DNA from: Bacteroidota bacterium
Lineage (GTDB): Bacteria > Bacteroidota > Rhodothermia > Rhodothermales > UBA10348
Assembly (NCBI GenBank): GCA_027620595.1
Contig: JAQCDI010000083.1
Location: 1-9,002 of the forward strand
Length of the DNA stretch: 9,002 nt
Reading direction: 5' to 3'
Made by a program: the position numbers and the translations under genes. Below the pieces are notes generated by a model. The model did not search any database, had not been told where the DNA came from, and saw nothing but the letters and a program-made list of their open reading frames with translations. This document shows positions 1-8,049 of this stretch, piece after piece. Numbering within the stretch: the stretch's first letter is position 1; each line of letters starts with the position of its first letter.

Positions 1-2449
1 CGTCGCGCAGGTGGACACGCGTGGCCTCGTCTGCCGCGAGGCTGATATTGCGGTTCGCCCGATTCCGGATGGATTCCAGTTGCCAACGCGCGGCAGCCGG
101 AATGTCCGACAGCGGGACGTTGACCCCCGTTCCGTAGAAGAACCCGAGGGAGGCGTTGACCGTGGTCTCGCCTTTGAGCAGGTTCTCCAGGACCGAGAGA
201 TGACCGCGCTGCAGGTTGCGGCGATAGGTGTCGACGGCCGGCCTGGACGCGCCAAGCTCCGACCATACCGAGTTGGTCAGATCGGTCATGTAGTCGGCCA
301 TTGGCCAGGCACCTTCCCCGTCAATGGCATCTGCCTCGATCATGCGTTGCAGGCGGGCCGGGTGCAGCATGCTGCCCAGAATGCTCGACTGCATTCCGCG
401 GATGCGTTCCACCGCTCCGGCGGGCTGGATGCGGCGAAGGATATCGGCATCGAGCAGCCAGTCCGGCGTCTGCAACACGTTGTCTCCCAGGAAGGCGAGC
501 GCAGCCTGCTGCCGCTCGGCCGGGACGGGGGTGTAGACCATGCCGGGCTGATCGGACGCTTTCGGATTCTCGTAAATGCCGCCGATCACAGTGACCACGT
601 GGTTCATGTAGCGGCTCCACTGGCCGAGCAGTTCGCCGTAGATCTCGTCCAGGTCGGTATATCCCTTGCCATCCGTGCTGGTCCAGTCCACGAGGTTCGG
701 CACGACGCGCTTCAGGTTGGCCACCGCGTATCCGCTGGCCCGCACGCGATCGTCGCCCATGTCCTCGGTCTGCGCATCCGGATTGTAGTGGGTGCTGCTG
801 GCAAAGCGGAAGCGACGATCGTCCGCATGCGCTTCGATGAGCGCGTCGAGATAGGGCTTCTCGTCCGCTGGGGTCTGCGCGTCGGGATACCAGCGATAGC
901 CCCACTCAATCGAATAGCGGTCATACGGACCCACTTTACGGACGAACCGCGTCACCCCGTCGCCCGGCTGGGCGATGTAGTTCTGTCGGGTGTAATCCAT
1001 GATGGTCGGCGCTACGCCGTATTCCGACGTGAACGTGGGGGAGCGGAGCGAGTCTACCGGGAAGGAGGACGAGGCAATCATGTTGTGGGGCAAGCCCAGG
1101 GCATGGCCGATCTCGTGGGCTATGACCTGGCGCATCGTCTCACCGATGAGTTCGTCGTCGATCATCAGGGAGCGCGCCTGCGGATTGGCCGCTCCGGTTT
1201 CGATCATCAGCCGGTTACGGTAGGAGCGGATGTGGTTGTGGTACCAGATGATGTCCGACTCGATGATCTCGCCCGATCGGGGGTCGGAAACGCTGGGGCC
1301 GGTGGCGTTGCGTGTGGTATTGGCCACATATCGCATCGTGGAGTAGCGCGCATCCTCTGGATCCCAGTCGGGGTCTTCTTCAGGGGTCGGGGCTTCCTTG
1401 GCGATGATGGCATTCTTGAAGCCGGCCGCTTCGAACACCCACTGCCAGTCCTCGATGCCCTGCAGGAAGTAAGGGCGCCACTTGGCCGGTGTGGCCGGGT
1501 CGAGGTAATAGACGATGGGTTTGATCGGCTCGACCAGTTCGCCCCGGGCGTAGGCCTCGGGATCGGACGGTTCAAGGCGCCAACGACGGATGTAGGAGAT
1601 TTCGTCCGCTTTCTGCTGCTCCGATCCGAAATCGATCTGGCGAACCGTGAAATACCCGACCCGCGGATCCTCCAGGCGTGGCATCATGGGCTCTTTCGAG
1701 AGCAGGATCATGGACTGGAACATCTGCATGCTGATCGTTCCGGTCCATGACTCGCTCGGCGGCTCACCGGCATCAAAAGTGAGCGTGTGTTTCACGTTGA
1801 CGTTGATCGGGAAGCTCTTTACTTCGTCGATGAACGTGCGCTCGGGATCGAGCCGCCGCACGCGGAACCGGGTCCGCATGCCCTGGTCCAGACCCGACAT
1901 GGCCGGTACGTCCGAAGAAAACAGATCTGTCACTTCGATCAGGACGCCGGTCGAATCCGGATTGGTGGCCTCGATGTCGAAGGCAGCGATGATGGGCTGG
2001 AAGTTGTTGTTGCGCACCGATATGGCCACGGGAAGGGAATCGGCGGCCACGTTTGAATAGGCCTGAGAACGAAGCAGGACCTTCTTGCCCTGCCGTTCCC
2101 AGCGGATGACATTCTCGCCTACCTTCGAGCCCGCATTCATGAACCCGCTGATGTCGGCCGGGATCTTGGAGATCCGTGAAATGAGCAGCATGTCCCGTCC
2201 GAAGAGGGAATCCGGGATCTCGAAATAGACCTTCTCCTCGTTGCGGTGGGTAGTAAAAAGCCCTTCGTCAGAGATGGTGTCCGCCGTGATGAACGACGAC
2301 CAATCGTCGGTCTTCTTGGCCGGTTTGTCCGGTTTGTCGGCGGCAACGGCTGCCGGTTGCTCCGCCTGCCCGGCGGAACGAGTGGCCTGGCATCCGGCCG
2401 TTGTCATCATGAGGAGCAATGTCAGCAGAACAGTCAAGCGGTGGAGCAT
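1..2449 (-). CDS. Zinc-dependent metalloprotease lipoprotein (DUF5118-DUF5117-DUF4953), 3' end beyond window
   Basis: Probable exported zinc peptidase; the substrate is unknown. The reading frame is open from ATG 2449-2447 to the left edge (816 residues visible; homologues are roughly 800-870, so little is missing). Residues 1-20 form a lipoprotein signal with an uninterrupted hydrophobic run and a T-A-G-C lipobox, lipid-modified Cys at 20, so the protein should be membrane-anchored outside the cytoplasm. A short Lys/Pro/Asp linker follows. Residues about 42-90 match the DUF5118 type, about 100-300 DUF5117, and from about 350 the DUF4953 catalytic part. The zinc site is HEIGHALGLPH: His445, Glu446, His449, His455, the HExxHxxGxxH metzincin pattern. 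A Met-turn-like PTIMDY follows, with Met484. All ligands are intact. The ATG lies 4 bases after the TGA of the upstream DUF4105 gene with no clear Shine-Dalgarno, which suggests translational coupling. Identification is from remembered family features; the fold beyond the zinc site is less certain. Confidence 0.9.
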   Translation of the reverse strand, partial: MLHRLTVLLTLLLMMTTAGCQATRSAGQAEQPAAVAADKPDKPAKKTDDWSSFITADTISDEGLFTTHRNEEKVYFEIPDSLFGRDMLLISRISKIPADISGFMNAGSKVGENVIRWERQGKKVLLRSQAYSNVAADSLPVAISVRNNNFQPIIAAFDIEATNPDSTGVLIEVTDLFSSDVPAMSGLDQGMRTRFRVRRLDPERTFIDEVKSFPINVNVKHTLTFDAGEPPSESWTGTISMQMFQSMILLSKEPMMPRLEDPRVGYFTVRQIDFGSEQQKADEISYIRRWRLEPSDPEAYARGELVEPIKPIVYYLDPATPAKWRPYFLQGIEDWQWVFEAAGFKNAIIAKEAPTPEEDPDWDPEDARYSTMRYVANTTRNATGPSVSDPRSGEIIESDIIWYHNHIRSYRNRLMIETGAANPQARSLMIDDELIGETMRQVIAHEIGHALGLPHNMIASSSFPVDSLRSPTFTSEYGVAPTIMDYTRQNYIAQPGDGVTRFVRKVGPYDRYSIEWGYRWYPDAQTPADEKPYLDALIEAHADDRRFRFASSTHYNPDAQTEDMGDDRVRASGYAVANLKRVVPNLVDWTSTDGKGYTDLDEIYGELLGQWSRYMNHVVTVIGGIYENPKASDQPGMVYTPVPAERQQAALAFLGDNVLQTPDWLLDADILRRIQPAGAVERIRGMQSSILGSMLHPARLQRMIEADAIDGEGAWPMADYMTDLTNSVWSELGASRPAVDTYRRNLQRGHLSVLENLLKGETTVNASLGFFYGTGVNVPLSDIPAAARWQLESIRNRANRNISLAADEATRVHLRD

Positions 2450-2453
2450 GGCT

Positions 2454-3677
2454 TCAGGGGTTGGATGGAGAATGGGCGGGCGAACCGGATTCCGACGCGG
2501 GGAGGGTTGGTGCCGAGCGGTCCAAGAGGAGGAAACGGAGCGCTGTAGCGCCTGCGAGGAGGGCCATGGCCGTTGGGACGGGCTGAACGCCGCTCAGTTG
2601 CACAGCCAGTCCGACAAGCATGACCCACGCCGAGATCCTCAGGTATCGGGAAAGGCCCTTCCATCGGGTCCACACGATGGCGGCAACCAGATGTGTGGGC
2701 AGCGCCCACAGCAGGTTCAGATTCCAGGCGGTGACCCAATGCAACGTGGCCACCCACATGAGCAGCAGGAACAGGCCCATGCCGCCGAAAAAGAAGAGCA
2801 GGGTGTGATCGAGGGGGCCGTGGCCCGATGCCCGCCGGGTTCGGACGGTGTAGACCAGGATCAACAGGGCCACGGCCCCGAACAGGAGGTCCACCCGGTC
2901 CGAGCCGGGCTCTGATTGCGTCCACTTCCGCTCCAGCAAGGTCCTCGTTTCCCTGACCAGCGGTTCGCCCGCCGGGGTGGAGGCGCTTTCGAGCACGTAT
3001 TCCAGTTCGAGGGGCAGGAAGGCCCGGTCCTGGGCCGTCACCGGCCGGTCCATGCGGGCGCCGAACGCCAGGTCAATGCCGAGATCCAACCAGGCCTGAT
3101 GGTGGACGAACCGATCCACCTGCTGGCGATACGTGGAATCTGCCGGTTCGCCCGCAAATCCTGTGGCTCCGGCGGCGACGAGGAGCTCAAGGATCCGGGT
3201 CGAGCAGTTGTCCCGTACGAAATCGTATGCGTAGGCCCGGTTGGCCGGCTCCATGTTCACCCGGAGCAGGTCCCACAGCGTCTGGGCCACAACGGGATCC
3301 AGGGTGAGCACCTGCTCTGATACGCCGCGTTCCTGCAGCGTGGCGCCACGCAGGAAACCGGACATGGGTTCCACGCTCAGCTCGTACTGCATGTCCCCGT
3401 AGGCAAACCGGGGGGTGAAGACAAAGAGATCGGGGTCGAAGGTGCCCCAGTTGAAGACGGCGTCGAACCCTCTTCCGGGGTCCAGGATGCGGAGGGCCGA
3501 GTGCCCCCAGAGGGAGTAGACGGGTGTGCCGGGGTCCACGGTAAGGACCGATACCCGTGCTTCCTGCGACAGGGAATCCGGCACCTGGGCCCTGGATGGC
3601 AGCACGGCCAGGATCAGGAGAACGGCCATCGCCGCTCCGGGTAGAAGGCGCCACCAGCCCGTCCGTGCCGATCCCAT
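2454..3677 (-). CDS. DUF4105 (Lnb N-terminal-like) membrane protein
   Basis: A protein of 407 residues and unknown function. Residues 1-30 look like a signal peptide ending in SRA before Gln31. Residues about 35-250 match the DUF4105/Lnb_N periplasmic domain, with the family blocks 'YSLWGHSALRI' (His59), 'YGDMQYEL' (94-100) and 'YDFVRDNCSTRI' (Asp156, Cys158). The conserved His and Cys suggest a papain/NlpC-P60-like hydrolase site; that is inference. The C-terminal third has about five hydrophobic helices (about 263-278, 291-310, 315-336, 347-363, 366-386) and ends in a Ser/Pro-rich tail, so an exported catalytic-type domain is joined to a membrane bundle. I chose ATG 3677 because the signal peptide starts there and AGGA sits 6 bases upstream. 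The frame stays open upstream to 4280, but that part is antisense to nth. It is the first gene of the operon with the metalloprotease, which suggests a shared envelope role, not a known one. Confidence 0.86.
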   Translation of the reverse strand: MGSARTGWWRLLPGAAMAVLLILAVLPSRAQVPDSLSQEARVSVLTVDPGTPVYSLWGHSALRILDPGRGFDAVFNWGTFDPDLFVFTPRFAYGDMQYELSVEPMSGFLRGATLQERGVSEQVLTLDPVVAQTLWDLLRVNMEPANRAYAYDFVRDNCSTRILELLVAAGATGFAGEPADSTYRQQVDRFVHHQAWLDLGIDLAFGARMDRPVTAQDRAFLPLELEYVLESASTPAGEPLVRETRTLLERKWTQSEPGSDRVDLLFGAVALLILVYTVRTRRASGHGPLDHTLLFFFGGMGLFLLLMWVATLHWVTAWNLNLLWALPTHLVAAIVWTRWKGLSRYLRISAWVMLVGLAVQLSGVQPVPTAMALLAGATALRFLLLDRSAPTLPASESGSPAHSPSNP

Positions 3678-3692
3678 CCGATTTCCTGATTC
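3678..3692. promoter_or_regulatory. 15-base divergent start region between DUF4105 and nth
   Basis: Only 15 bases separate the ATG of the minus-strand DUF4105 gene (3677) from the GTG of nth (3693). On the minus strand they include AGGA followed by six bases and the ATG, a good Shine-Dalgarno. On the plus strand there is no Shine-Dalgarno before the GTG. There is no room for a promoter here, so each gene's promoter must lie inside the other's coding sequence, and the two 5' leaders are either absent (leaderless) or overlapping antisense. No promoter box could be assigned with confidence. Confidence 0.5.
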
Positions 3693-4535
3693 GTGAATAG
3701 ACGTCAACGCGCCGACCGTGTCTTTGCTGCCCTCCGCCGGGTCATTCCTGCGCCGGAGACCGAGCTGTCCTACCAGGATCCATGGCAATTGCTCGTGGCA
3801 GTGGTCCTCTCTGCCCAATGTACCGATGAGCGGGTCAACCAGGTAACCCCCCGGCTGTTCGAGCGGTTTCCCGATGCGGCCTCCATGGCAGGCGCCGAGG
3901 CTGCCGGCATCTTTCCCCTGATCCGCTCCATTTCCTACCCCAACAACAAGGCTTCCCATCTGGCGGGGGCTGCCCGGTTGGTCATGGAGGAGTTTGGTGG
4001 CCAGGTGCCCAGGACCGTCGAGGAATTGATCCGCCTTCCCGGCGTGGGTCGGAAAACCGCTCAGGTGGTGGTCTCCGTGGCCTTCGATGTACCTGCGCTG
4101 GCGGTGGACACGCACATTTTCCGTGTGGCCAACCGGTTGGGCCTCGTCGGTGAGGATGCCAAGACCCCCGACAAGGTGGAGCGTCAGCTCAAAAGGCTGC
4201 TCCCCGAGGAGGAATGGGGCGAGGCCCACCACCTGTTGATCCTGCACGGCCGATACACGTGTACCGCCCGCTCCCCGCAATGCGCTGGATGTGCGGCAGC
4301 GGCCGTTTGCCCTTGGAAAGAGGCGCTCGATCGGTTACCGCCCCCGCGGGAGGGACTTGACGCCCGCAAAGGACGGTACTTCTGCGCCACCCGACGTCAC
4401 TATTTCGAGAATCCCGACCGGGTGACGGATCGCCAGGGCGTCGAACAGGTATCCTGTCCGCGATGCGGATCGATGAACGTATTCGACGCCCGGTCCGGGC
4501 GCTCGACAAAGCAAATCAAGGACTATCGCGTCTGA
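3693..4535 (+). CDS. nth: Endonuclease III with a C-terminal extension
   Basis: DNA glycosylase/AP lyase of base-excision repair, removing oxidised pyrimidines in the cytoplasm. The helix-hairpin-helix is LPGVG (115-119). The catalytic Lys121 (in GRKTA) and Asp139 (in VDTHIFRV) are present. The 4Fe-4S loop is Cys190-x6-Cys197-x2-Cys200-x5-Cys206. The block 'SYPNNKA' (81-87) is characteristic of Bacteroidota homologues. The start is GTG 3693: an in-frame TGA at 3687-3689 excludes anything longer, and the N-terminus aligns with the start of E. coli Nth. The protein has 280 residues where about 210-220 is usual; the excess is a tail of about 70 residues after the cluster, with Cys231, CPRCG at 255-259 and a basic end. 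The tail could be a small zinc-binding or DNA-contacting module, but only one CxxC is present. Lies 7 bases ahead of gpmI and is probably co-transcribed with it. Confidence 0.96.
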   Translation: MNRRQRADRVFAALRRVIPAPETELSYQDPWQLLVAVVLSAQCTDERVNQVTPRLFERFPDAASMAGAEAAGIFPLIRSISYPNNKASHLAGAARLVMEEFGGQVPRTVEELIRLPGVGRKTAQVVVSVAFDVPALAVDTHIFRVANRLGLVGEDAKTPDKVERQLKRLLPEEEWGEAHHLLILHGRYTCTARSPQCAGCAAAAVCPWKEALDRLPPPREGLDARKGRYFCATRRHYFENPDRVTDRQGVEQVSCPRCGSMNVFDARSGRSTKQIKDYRV

Positions 4536-4542
4536 CTCCCGT

Positions 4543-6066
4543 ATGAAGAAGCACCTGTTGATGATCCTGGACGGCTACGGCCTGGCCGAGGACCCCTCCG
4601 TGAGCGCCATCGATGCGGCCCGCAAGCCGTTCCTGGACTCCCTGTTCTCGACCTATCCGCACGGGACCCTGGATGCCTCAGGATTGGCTGTGGGCCTGCC
4701 CGAGGGTCAGATGGGGAACTCCGAGGTGGGTCACATGAATCTGGGTGCCGGACGCGTGGTCTACCAGGACATCACGCGCATCGACAAGACCATCCAGGAC
4801 CGTGAGTTCGATACCAATGCCGTACTGCGCTCGGGCATCGAGCAGGTGCGCCGCTCTGGAAAGACCCTCCACCTCATGGGCCTGCTCTCCGACGGCGGAG
4901 TACACTCGAGCCAGGCGCATCTCCACGCCCTGATCCGGTTGGCCGCCACCATGGGCCTTCGCGGAGGACAGGTGGTCGTGCATGCCTTCATGGACGGAAG
5001 GGACACTTCCCCCCACGGGGGTGCTGCCTACCTGGAAGATCTGGAATCCGTGCTCAATGGCACCGGTTGCGGGGTCATCGGGTCGGTGGTGGGCCGGTAC
5101 TGGGCCATGGATCGGGACAACCGATGGCCCCGGATCGAAAAAGCCTACCGGCTGCTGACGGAAGGCAAGGGTGAACGCTACACCCGCGCGGTTGAAGCCA
5201 TCCGGGCCAGCTATGCGGCCGGCGTCACGGACGAATTCGTTGAACCCTGCTGCATTGGCGATCCTGCATCCCATCGGATCACGGACGGGGACGTGGTCCT
5301 GTTCTTCAACTTCCGCGCCGACCGCGCACGGCAGATTTCCCGCGCCCTGACGGACCCGGCGTTCGACGGGTTCGACCGTACCATGCCCGCTAATCTGCAC
5401 TACATCACGTTCACGCCCTACGACGAGTCCCTCGATTTTGAGATCGTCTTTCCGAAGGTGAACCTGACTGAGACGCTGGGAGAAGTGATTGCCCGGGCCG
5501 GAGGCCGTCAACTGCGTGCTGCCGAGACCGAGAAGTACCCGCATGTGACGTACTTCTTCTCGGGTGGGCGGGAGGACCCGTTCGAAGGGGAGGATCGCAT
5601 CCTCGTGGCTTCTCCGAAAGTGGCCACCTACGACCTGCAGCCCGAAATGAGTGCGCCGGAGTTGGCTGAAAAGGTGGCTGCCGCCGTGCGCGACAACGAC
5701 TACACCTTTGTCTGCATCAACTTCGCCAATCCCGACATGGTCGGGCACACCGGGGTCTTTGAGGCCGCCGTCAAGGCCATCGAAGCCGTGGACAAAGCCG
5801 CCAAGGTGGTCGTAGACGCGGCGCTCGCCAGCGGGTACAGCATCAATATCATTGCCGATCATGGCAATGCCGACCGCATGCGCAACCCCGACGGATCCCC
5901 GCACACGGCGCACACGACGGTGCCGGTGCCCCATCTGATCATCAAGGACGGATTCCAGGGGCCGGTCGGGCACGGGAAGCTCGGAGACGTAGCCCCAACA
6001 ATCCTGCACATCCTGGGTATCGACCAGCCCCGGGCCATGACCGGCGCATCGGTCATCAAGCTCTGA
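4543..6066 (+). CDS. gpmI: 2,3-bisphosphoglycerate-independent phosphoglycerate mutase
   Basis: Interconverts 3- and 2-phosphoglycerate in glycolysis and gluconeogenesis, in the cytoplasm, using two metal ions (usually Mn2+). The 507-residue length is normal for the family (about 510). Alkaline-phosphatase-type metal and catalytic residues are all present: Asp10 in 'ILDGYG'; the phosphorylated Ser60 in 'GQMGNSEVGH'; Asp398 and His402 in 'NPDMVGHTG'; Asp439 and His440 in 'IADHGNADRM'; His457 in 'HTAHTTVPVP'. The spacings match the Bacillus enzyme (403/407/444/445/462) with an offset of 5. The inserted phosphotransferase domain (about 76-300) carries 'DGRDTSPHGG' and 'GRYWAMDRDNRW', which bind substrate. 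Start ATG 4543 is 7 bases after the nth stop. No Shine-Dalgarno is visible close to it, so coupling to nth translation is likely. No promoter of its own is evident. Confidence 0.97.
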   Translation: MKKHLLMILDGYGLAEDPSVSAIDAARKPFLDSLFSTYPHGTLDASGLAVGLPEGQMGNSEVGHMNLGAGRVVYQDITRIDKTIQDREFDTNAVLRSGIEQVRRSGKTLHLMGLLSDGGVHSSQAHLHALIRLAATMGLRGGQVVVHAFMDGRDTSPHGGAAYLEDLESVLNGTGCGVIGSVVGRYWAMDRDNRWPRIEKAYRLLTEGKGERYTRAVEAIRASYAAGVTDEFVEPCCIGDPASHRITDGDVVLFFNFRADRARQISRALTDPAFDGFDRTMPANLHYITFTPYDESLDFEIVFPKVNLTETLGEVIARAGGRQLRAAETEKYPHVTYFFSGGREDPFEGEDRILVASPKVATYDLQPEMSAPELAEKVAAAVRDNDYTFVCINFANPDMVGHTGVFEAAVKAIEAVDKAAKVVVDAALASGYSINIIADHGNADRMRNPDGSPHTAHTTVPVPHLIIKDGFQGPVGHGKLGDVAPTILHILGIDQPRAMTGASVIKL

Positions 6067-6135
6067 ACGCAGCGCTTCGATGATGCCGCCAGGTACGTTC
6101 CGCCAGGTCGCGTGTCGCCTGCAGGCGGACCGTGC
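6067..6135. terminator. Convergent gpmI/sppA gap with a GC-rich palindrome
   Basis: The 69 bases between the converging stops hold a perfect 12-base palindrome, CGCCTGCAGGCG (6116-6127). It can fold as a CGCC/GGCG stem, and GGTC (6106-6109) can pair with GACC (6128-6131) outside it across a 6-base bulge. There is also a 9-base direct repeat, CCGCCAGGT (6086-6094 and 6100-6108). No T-run follows on either strand, so this is not a classical intrinsic terminator. It may act as a weak bidirectional one, or be chance in GC-rich DNA. Confidence 0.25.
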
Positions 6136-7917
6136 CTAGCGGATGGTCAGTTCCAGCGGGAATCGCGCCTGCGCCTGGCCGTGGAAGGCCAACTCGCGCT
6201 GCAGGGTCAGCACCGTTGATGACGGACGGGAAGCGTGTCCCATCCAGGTGGACAGCATCCGTGAGGCCGCTGTGGTGGTCATGCCCAGTTGCTCCATGAA
6301 GGTGGGCGTTCCGGGATAGCTGACCAATGAGACGTTCTGCGGATCGAGCCCCGCGGCCTCAGCGGCCCGCTGCACGGCCAGGTCGAACCCACCAATCTCA
6401 TCCACCAGCCCGTTGACAAACGCGTCTGCCCCCGTCCACACGCGTCCGCGGGCCAACTCGTGGGCCTCCTCGAGAGTCATGTTGCGGGCCCTGGCCACGC
6501 GGTCCAGGAATGCCTGGTAGGTAGTGTCGGTGAACCGCTCGAGCGAAGCCCGCTCGGCAGGTGTCCACGAGCGGAGGCCGGAGAACATGTCGGCGGAAGG
6601 GCCGCTTTCAATGGTATCGAAGGAAAGCCCGAGGCGATCCTCCAGCGGCGCACTCACGTTGAAGAACATGGAGAACACCCCGATCGAGCCCGTGAGGGTG
6701 GAGGACTCGGCGATGATGTGCTGTCCCCCCGTGGCAATCCAGTAGCCACCACTCGCAGCCATGTCGCCCATGGAAACAATGACCGGCATGGTCTCGGACG
6801 TGCGCTCCACCTCCCTGACCATGGCATCGGCGGCCGGTGCCAATCCTCCGGGGGAGTCGATGCGGATGACCATGGCCTTCACGCCCCGGCGCTCCCGCGC
6901 CGTGCGGATGGCCTTTACGATGGTGTCTGACCCCGCCATCCCGCCTGCGGCCAGGGGGCTCCCGGCGTCGGAGGATCCGGCCATGATGGTGCCATTGATG
7001 TGCACCACGGCAATCCGGTCTGTGCCGCCCGCCGGCCGGACCGTGCGCTGATACGAGGCCAGCGAGACGGTGGTCAGATCGGCATCCTCTGCCAGGTCGA
7101 GGGCCCTGCCGATCCGCGCCCGGACCTCATCCTCAAAGAGGAGCCCATCAATCAAGCCGGCGGCTTCGGCATCCATCGCCGAGAAAAGCACGTCGTTGTC
7201 CAACACGTTCTCTATCTGGTCCGCTGCCACACCGCGTGCCTGGGCCACCTGCTGAACGAAGAGGTTCTCCACGCCATCCACGATGGCTTGCAACTGCTCA
7301 CGGTTGGGGTCGGAAAAATCCCGCCGCGTGTACGGTTCGACCGCACCTTTGTAATCCCCTGCCCGGATGATGATGGGCTCGACCCCCAATTTGTCGAACA
7401 GTCCGGCATAGAACATCGAGTTCAGGGAGAAGCCATTGAACTCAAAAATGGATTCCGGATCGAGGAAAATGCTGTCCGCTACCGAGGCCAGGTAATATTC
7501 CGACTCGCCCATATAGAAGTTGCGACCCGAGGCATAGACGGGTTTGCCGCTGGTCTTGAAGGCCTCGAGGGATCGACGGACGGCCTCCAGCGTGGCCCAG
7601 GACTCGGTCAGGTTGAACGGGCGGATCCAGAGGGCCTCGATCCGATCGTCCGTGGCCGCTTCGGCCAGCGCCCGCTCGAAGTCCTGCAGGTCGTAGGCCG
7701 GCTCATTGAGCAGAAGCTGGGAGAGAGGATCGCCCGACACCTGCTCGGGGATGGCACCAGAAAGGTCCACGGTCAACACCGAGCCCGGACGCACCGGGGG
7801 CTGGGCATCCCCGGCAGCGGCAATGGCCAACAGGAAAAGGAATCCGAAGAAGAAGAGGACGCCGAATGCCAAGAGGGCCCCGAGGGTCGAAGCCAGCAGG
7901 ACTTTGAGGAACTTCAT
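6136..7917 (-). CDS. sppA: Signal peptide peptidase SppA, long (67K) type
   Basis: Membrane-bound serine protease of family S49 that degrades signal peptides left in the membrane after protein export. The 593-residue length matches the tandem-repeat E. coli-type SppA (about 600-620). A single N-terminal transmembrane helix covers about 8-35. The catalytic pair is split between the repeats as expected: Lys190 in 'GDYKGAVEPY' of the N-terminal repeat and Ser389 in 'GDMAASGGYW' of the C-terminal repeat. The block 'STLTGSIGVF' follows the serine. I chose ATG 7917 because the transmembrane helix begins directly after it. An in-frame ATG at 8031 would add 38 Pro-rich residues with no family likeness, so I rejected it. 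No Shine-Dalgarno is visible. Converges on gpmI and diverges from the DUF2231 gene across 132 bases. Confidence 0.95.
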   Translation of the reverse strand: MKFLKVLLASTLGALLAFGVLFFFGFLFLLAIAAAGDAQPPVRPGSVLTVDLSGAIPEQVSGDPLSQLLLNEPAYDLQDFERALAEAATDDRIEALWIRPFNLTESWATLEAVRRSLEAFKTSGKPVYASGRNFYMGESEYYLASVADSIFLDPESIFEFNGFSLNSMFYAGLFDKLGVEPIIIRAGDYKGAVEPYTRRDFSDPNREQLQAIVDGVENLFVQQVAQARGVAADQIENVLDNDVLFSAMDAEAAGLIDGLLFEDEVRARIGRALDLAEDADLTTVSLASYQRTVRPAGGTDRIAVVHINGTIMAGSSDAGSPLAAGGMAGSDTIVKAIRTARERRGVKAMVIRIDSPGGLAPAADAMVREVERTSETMPVIVSMGDMAASGGYWIATGGQHIIAESSTLTGSIGVFSMFFNVSAPLEDRLGLSFDTIESGPSADMFSGLRSWTPAERASLERFTDTTYQAFLDRVARARNMTLEEAHELARGRVWTGADAFVNGLVDEIGGFDLAVQRAAEAAGLDPQNVSLVSYPGTPTFMEQLGMTTTAASRMLSTWMGHASRPSSTVLTLQRELAFHGQAQARFPLELTIR

Positions 7918-8049
7918 GGGTGTACGCAGCGATTCAAAGGAAGGGACCAACGCCGAGAGGGGAAGGACGTTCTCCGGATCGGCGGGTTGCGGATCCACGG
8001 GGCACGGCGGCCCTTTTCTGCTCCAATTCATTTCCCCCGTACTTCCCGC
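7918..8049. promoter_or_regulatory. Divergent intergenic region between sppA and the DUF2231 gene
   Basis: These 132 bases separate two divergent start codons, so both promoters are probably here. I looked for the Bacteroidota -7 element (TAnnTTTG) and for E. coli-type -35/-10 boxes on both strands and found no convincing match. Nor did I find an operator-like inverted repeat or a ribosome-binding site for either gene. The assignment rests on gene orientation only. Confidence 0.35.

Noticed and set aside
11..1750. Plus-strand open frame of 579 codons
   Set aside because: It is antisense to the metalloprotease, whose minus-strand frame has a lipoprotein signal and an intact zinc motif. The plus-strand protein is Arg/Gly/Val/His-rich with no recognisable domain, typical of antisense frames in GC-rich DNA.
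3678..4280. N-terminal extension of the DUF4105 frame on the minus strand
   Set aside because: The extra 201 codons are antisense to nth. The signal peptide and the AGGA ribosome-binding site place the start at 3677.
4678..6009. Minus-strand open frame of 443 codons
   Set aside because: It is wholly antisense to gpmI, which has every catalytic residue. The minus-strand product has no recognisable domain.
7000..8049. Upstream extension of the DUF2231 frame
   Set aside because: It is antisense to sppA. The DUF2231 signature begins just after ATG 8050.
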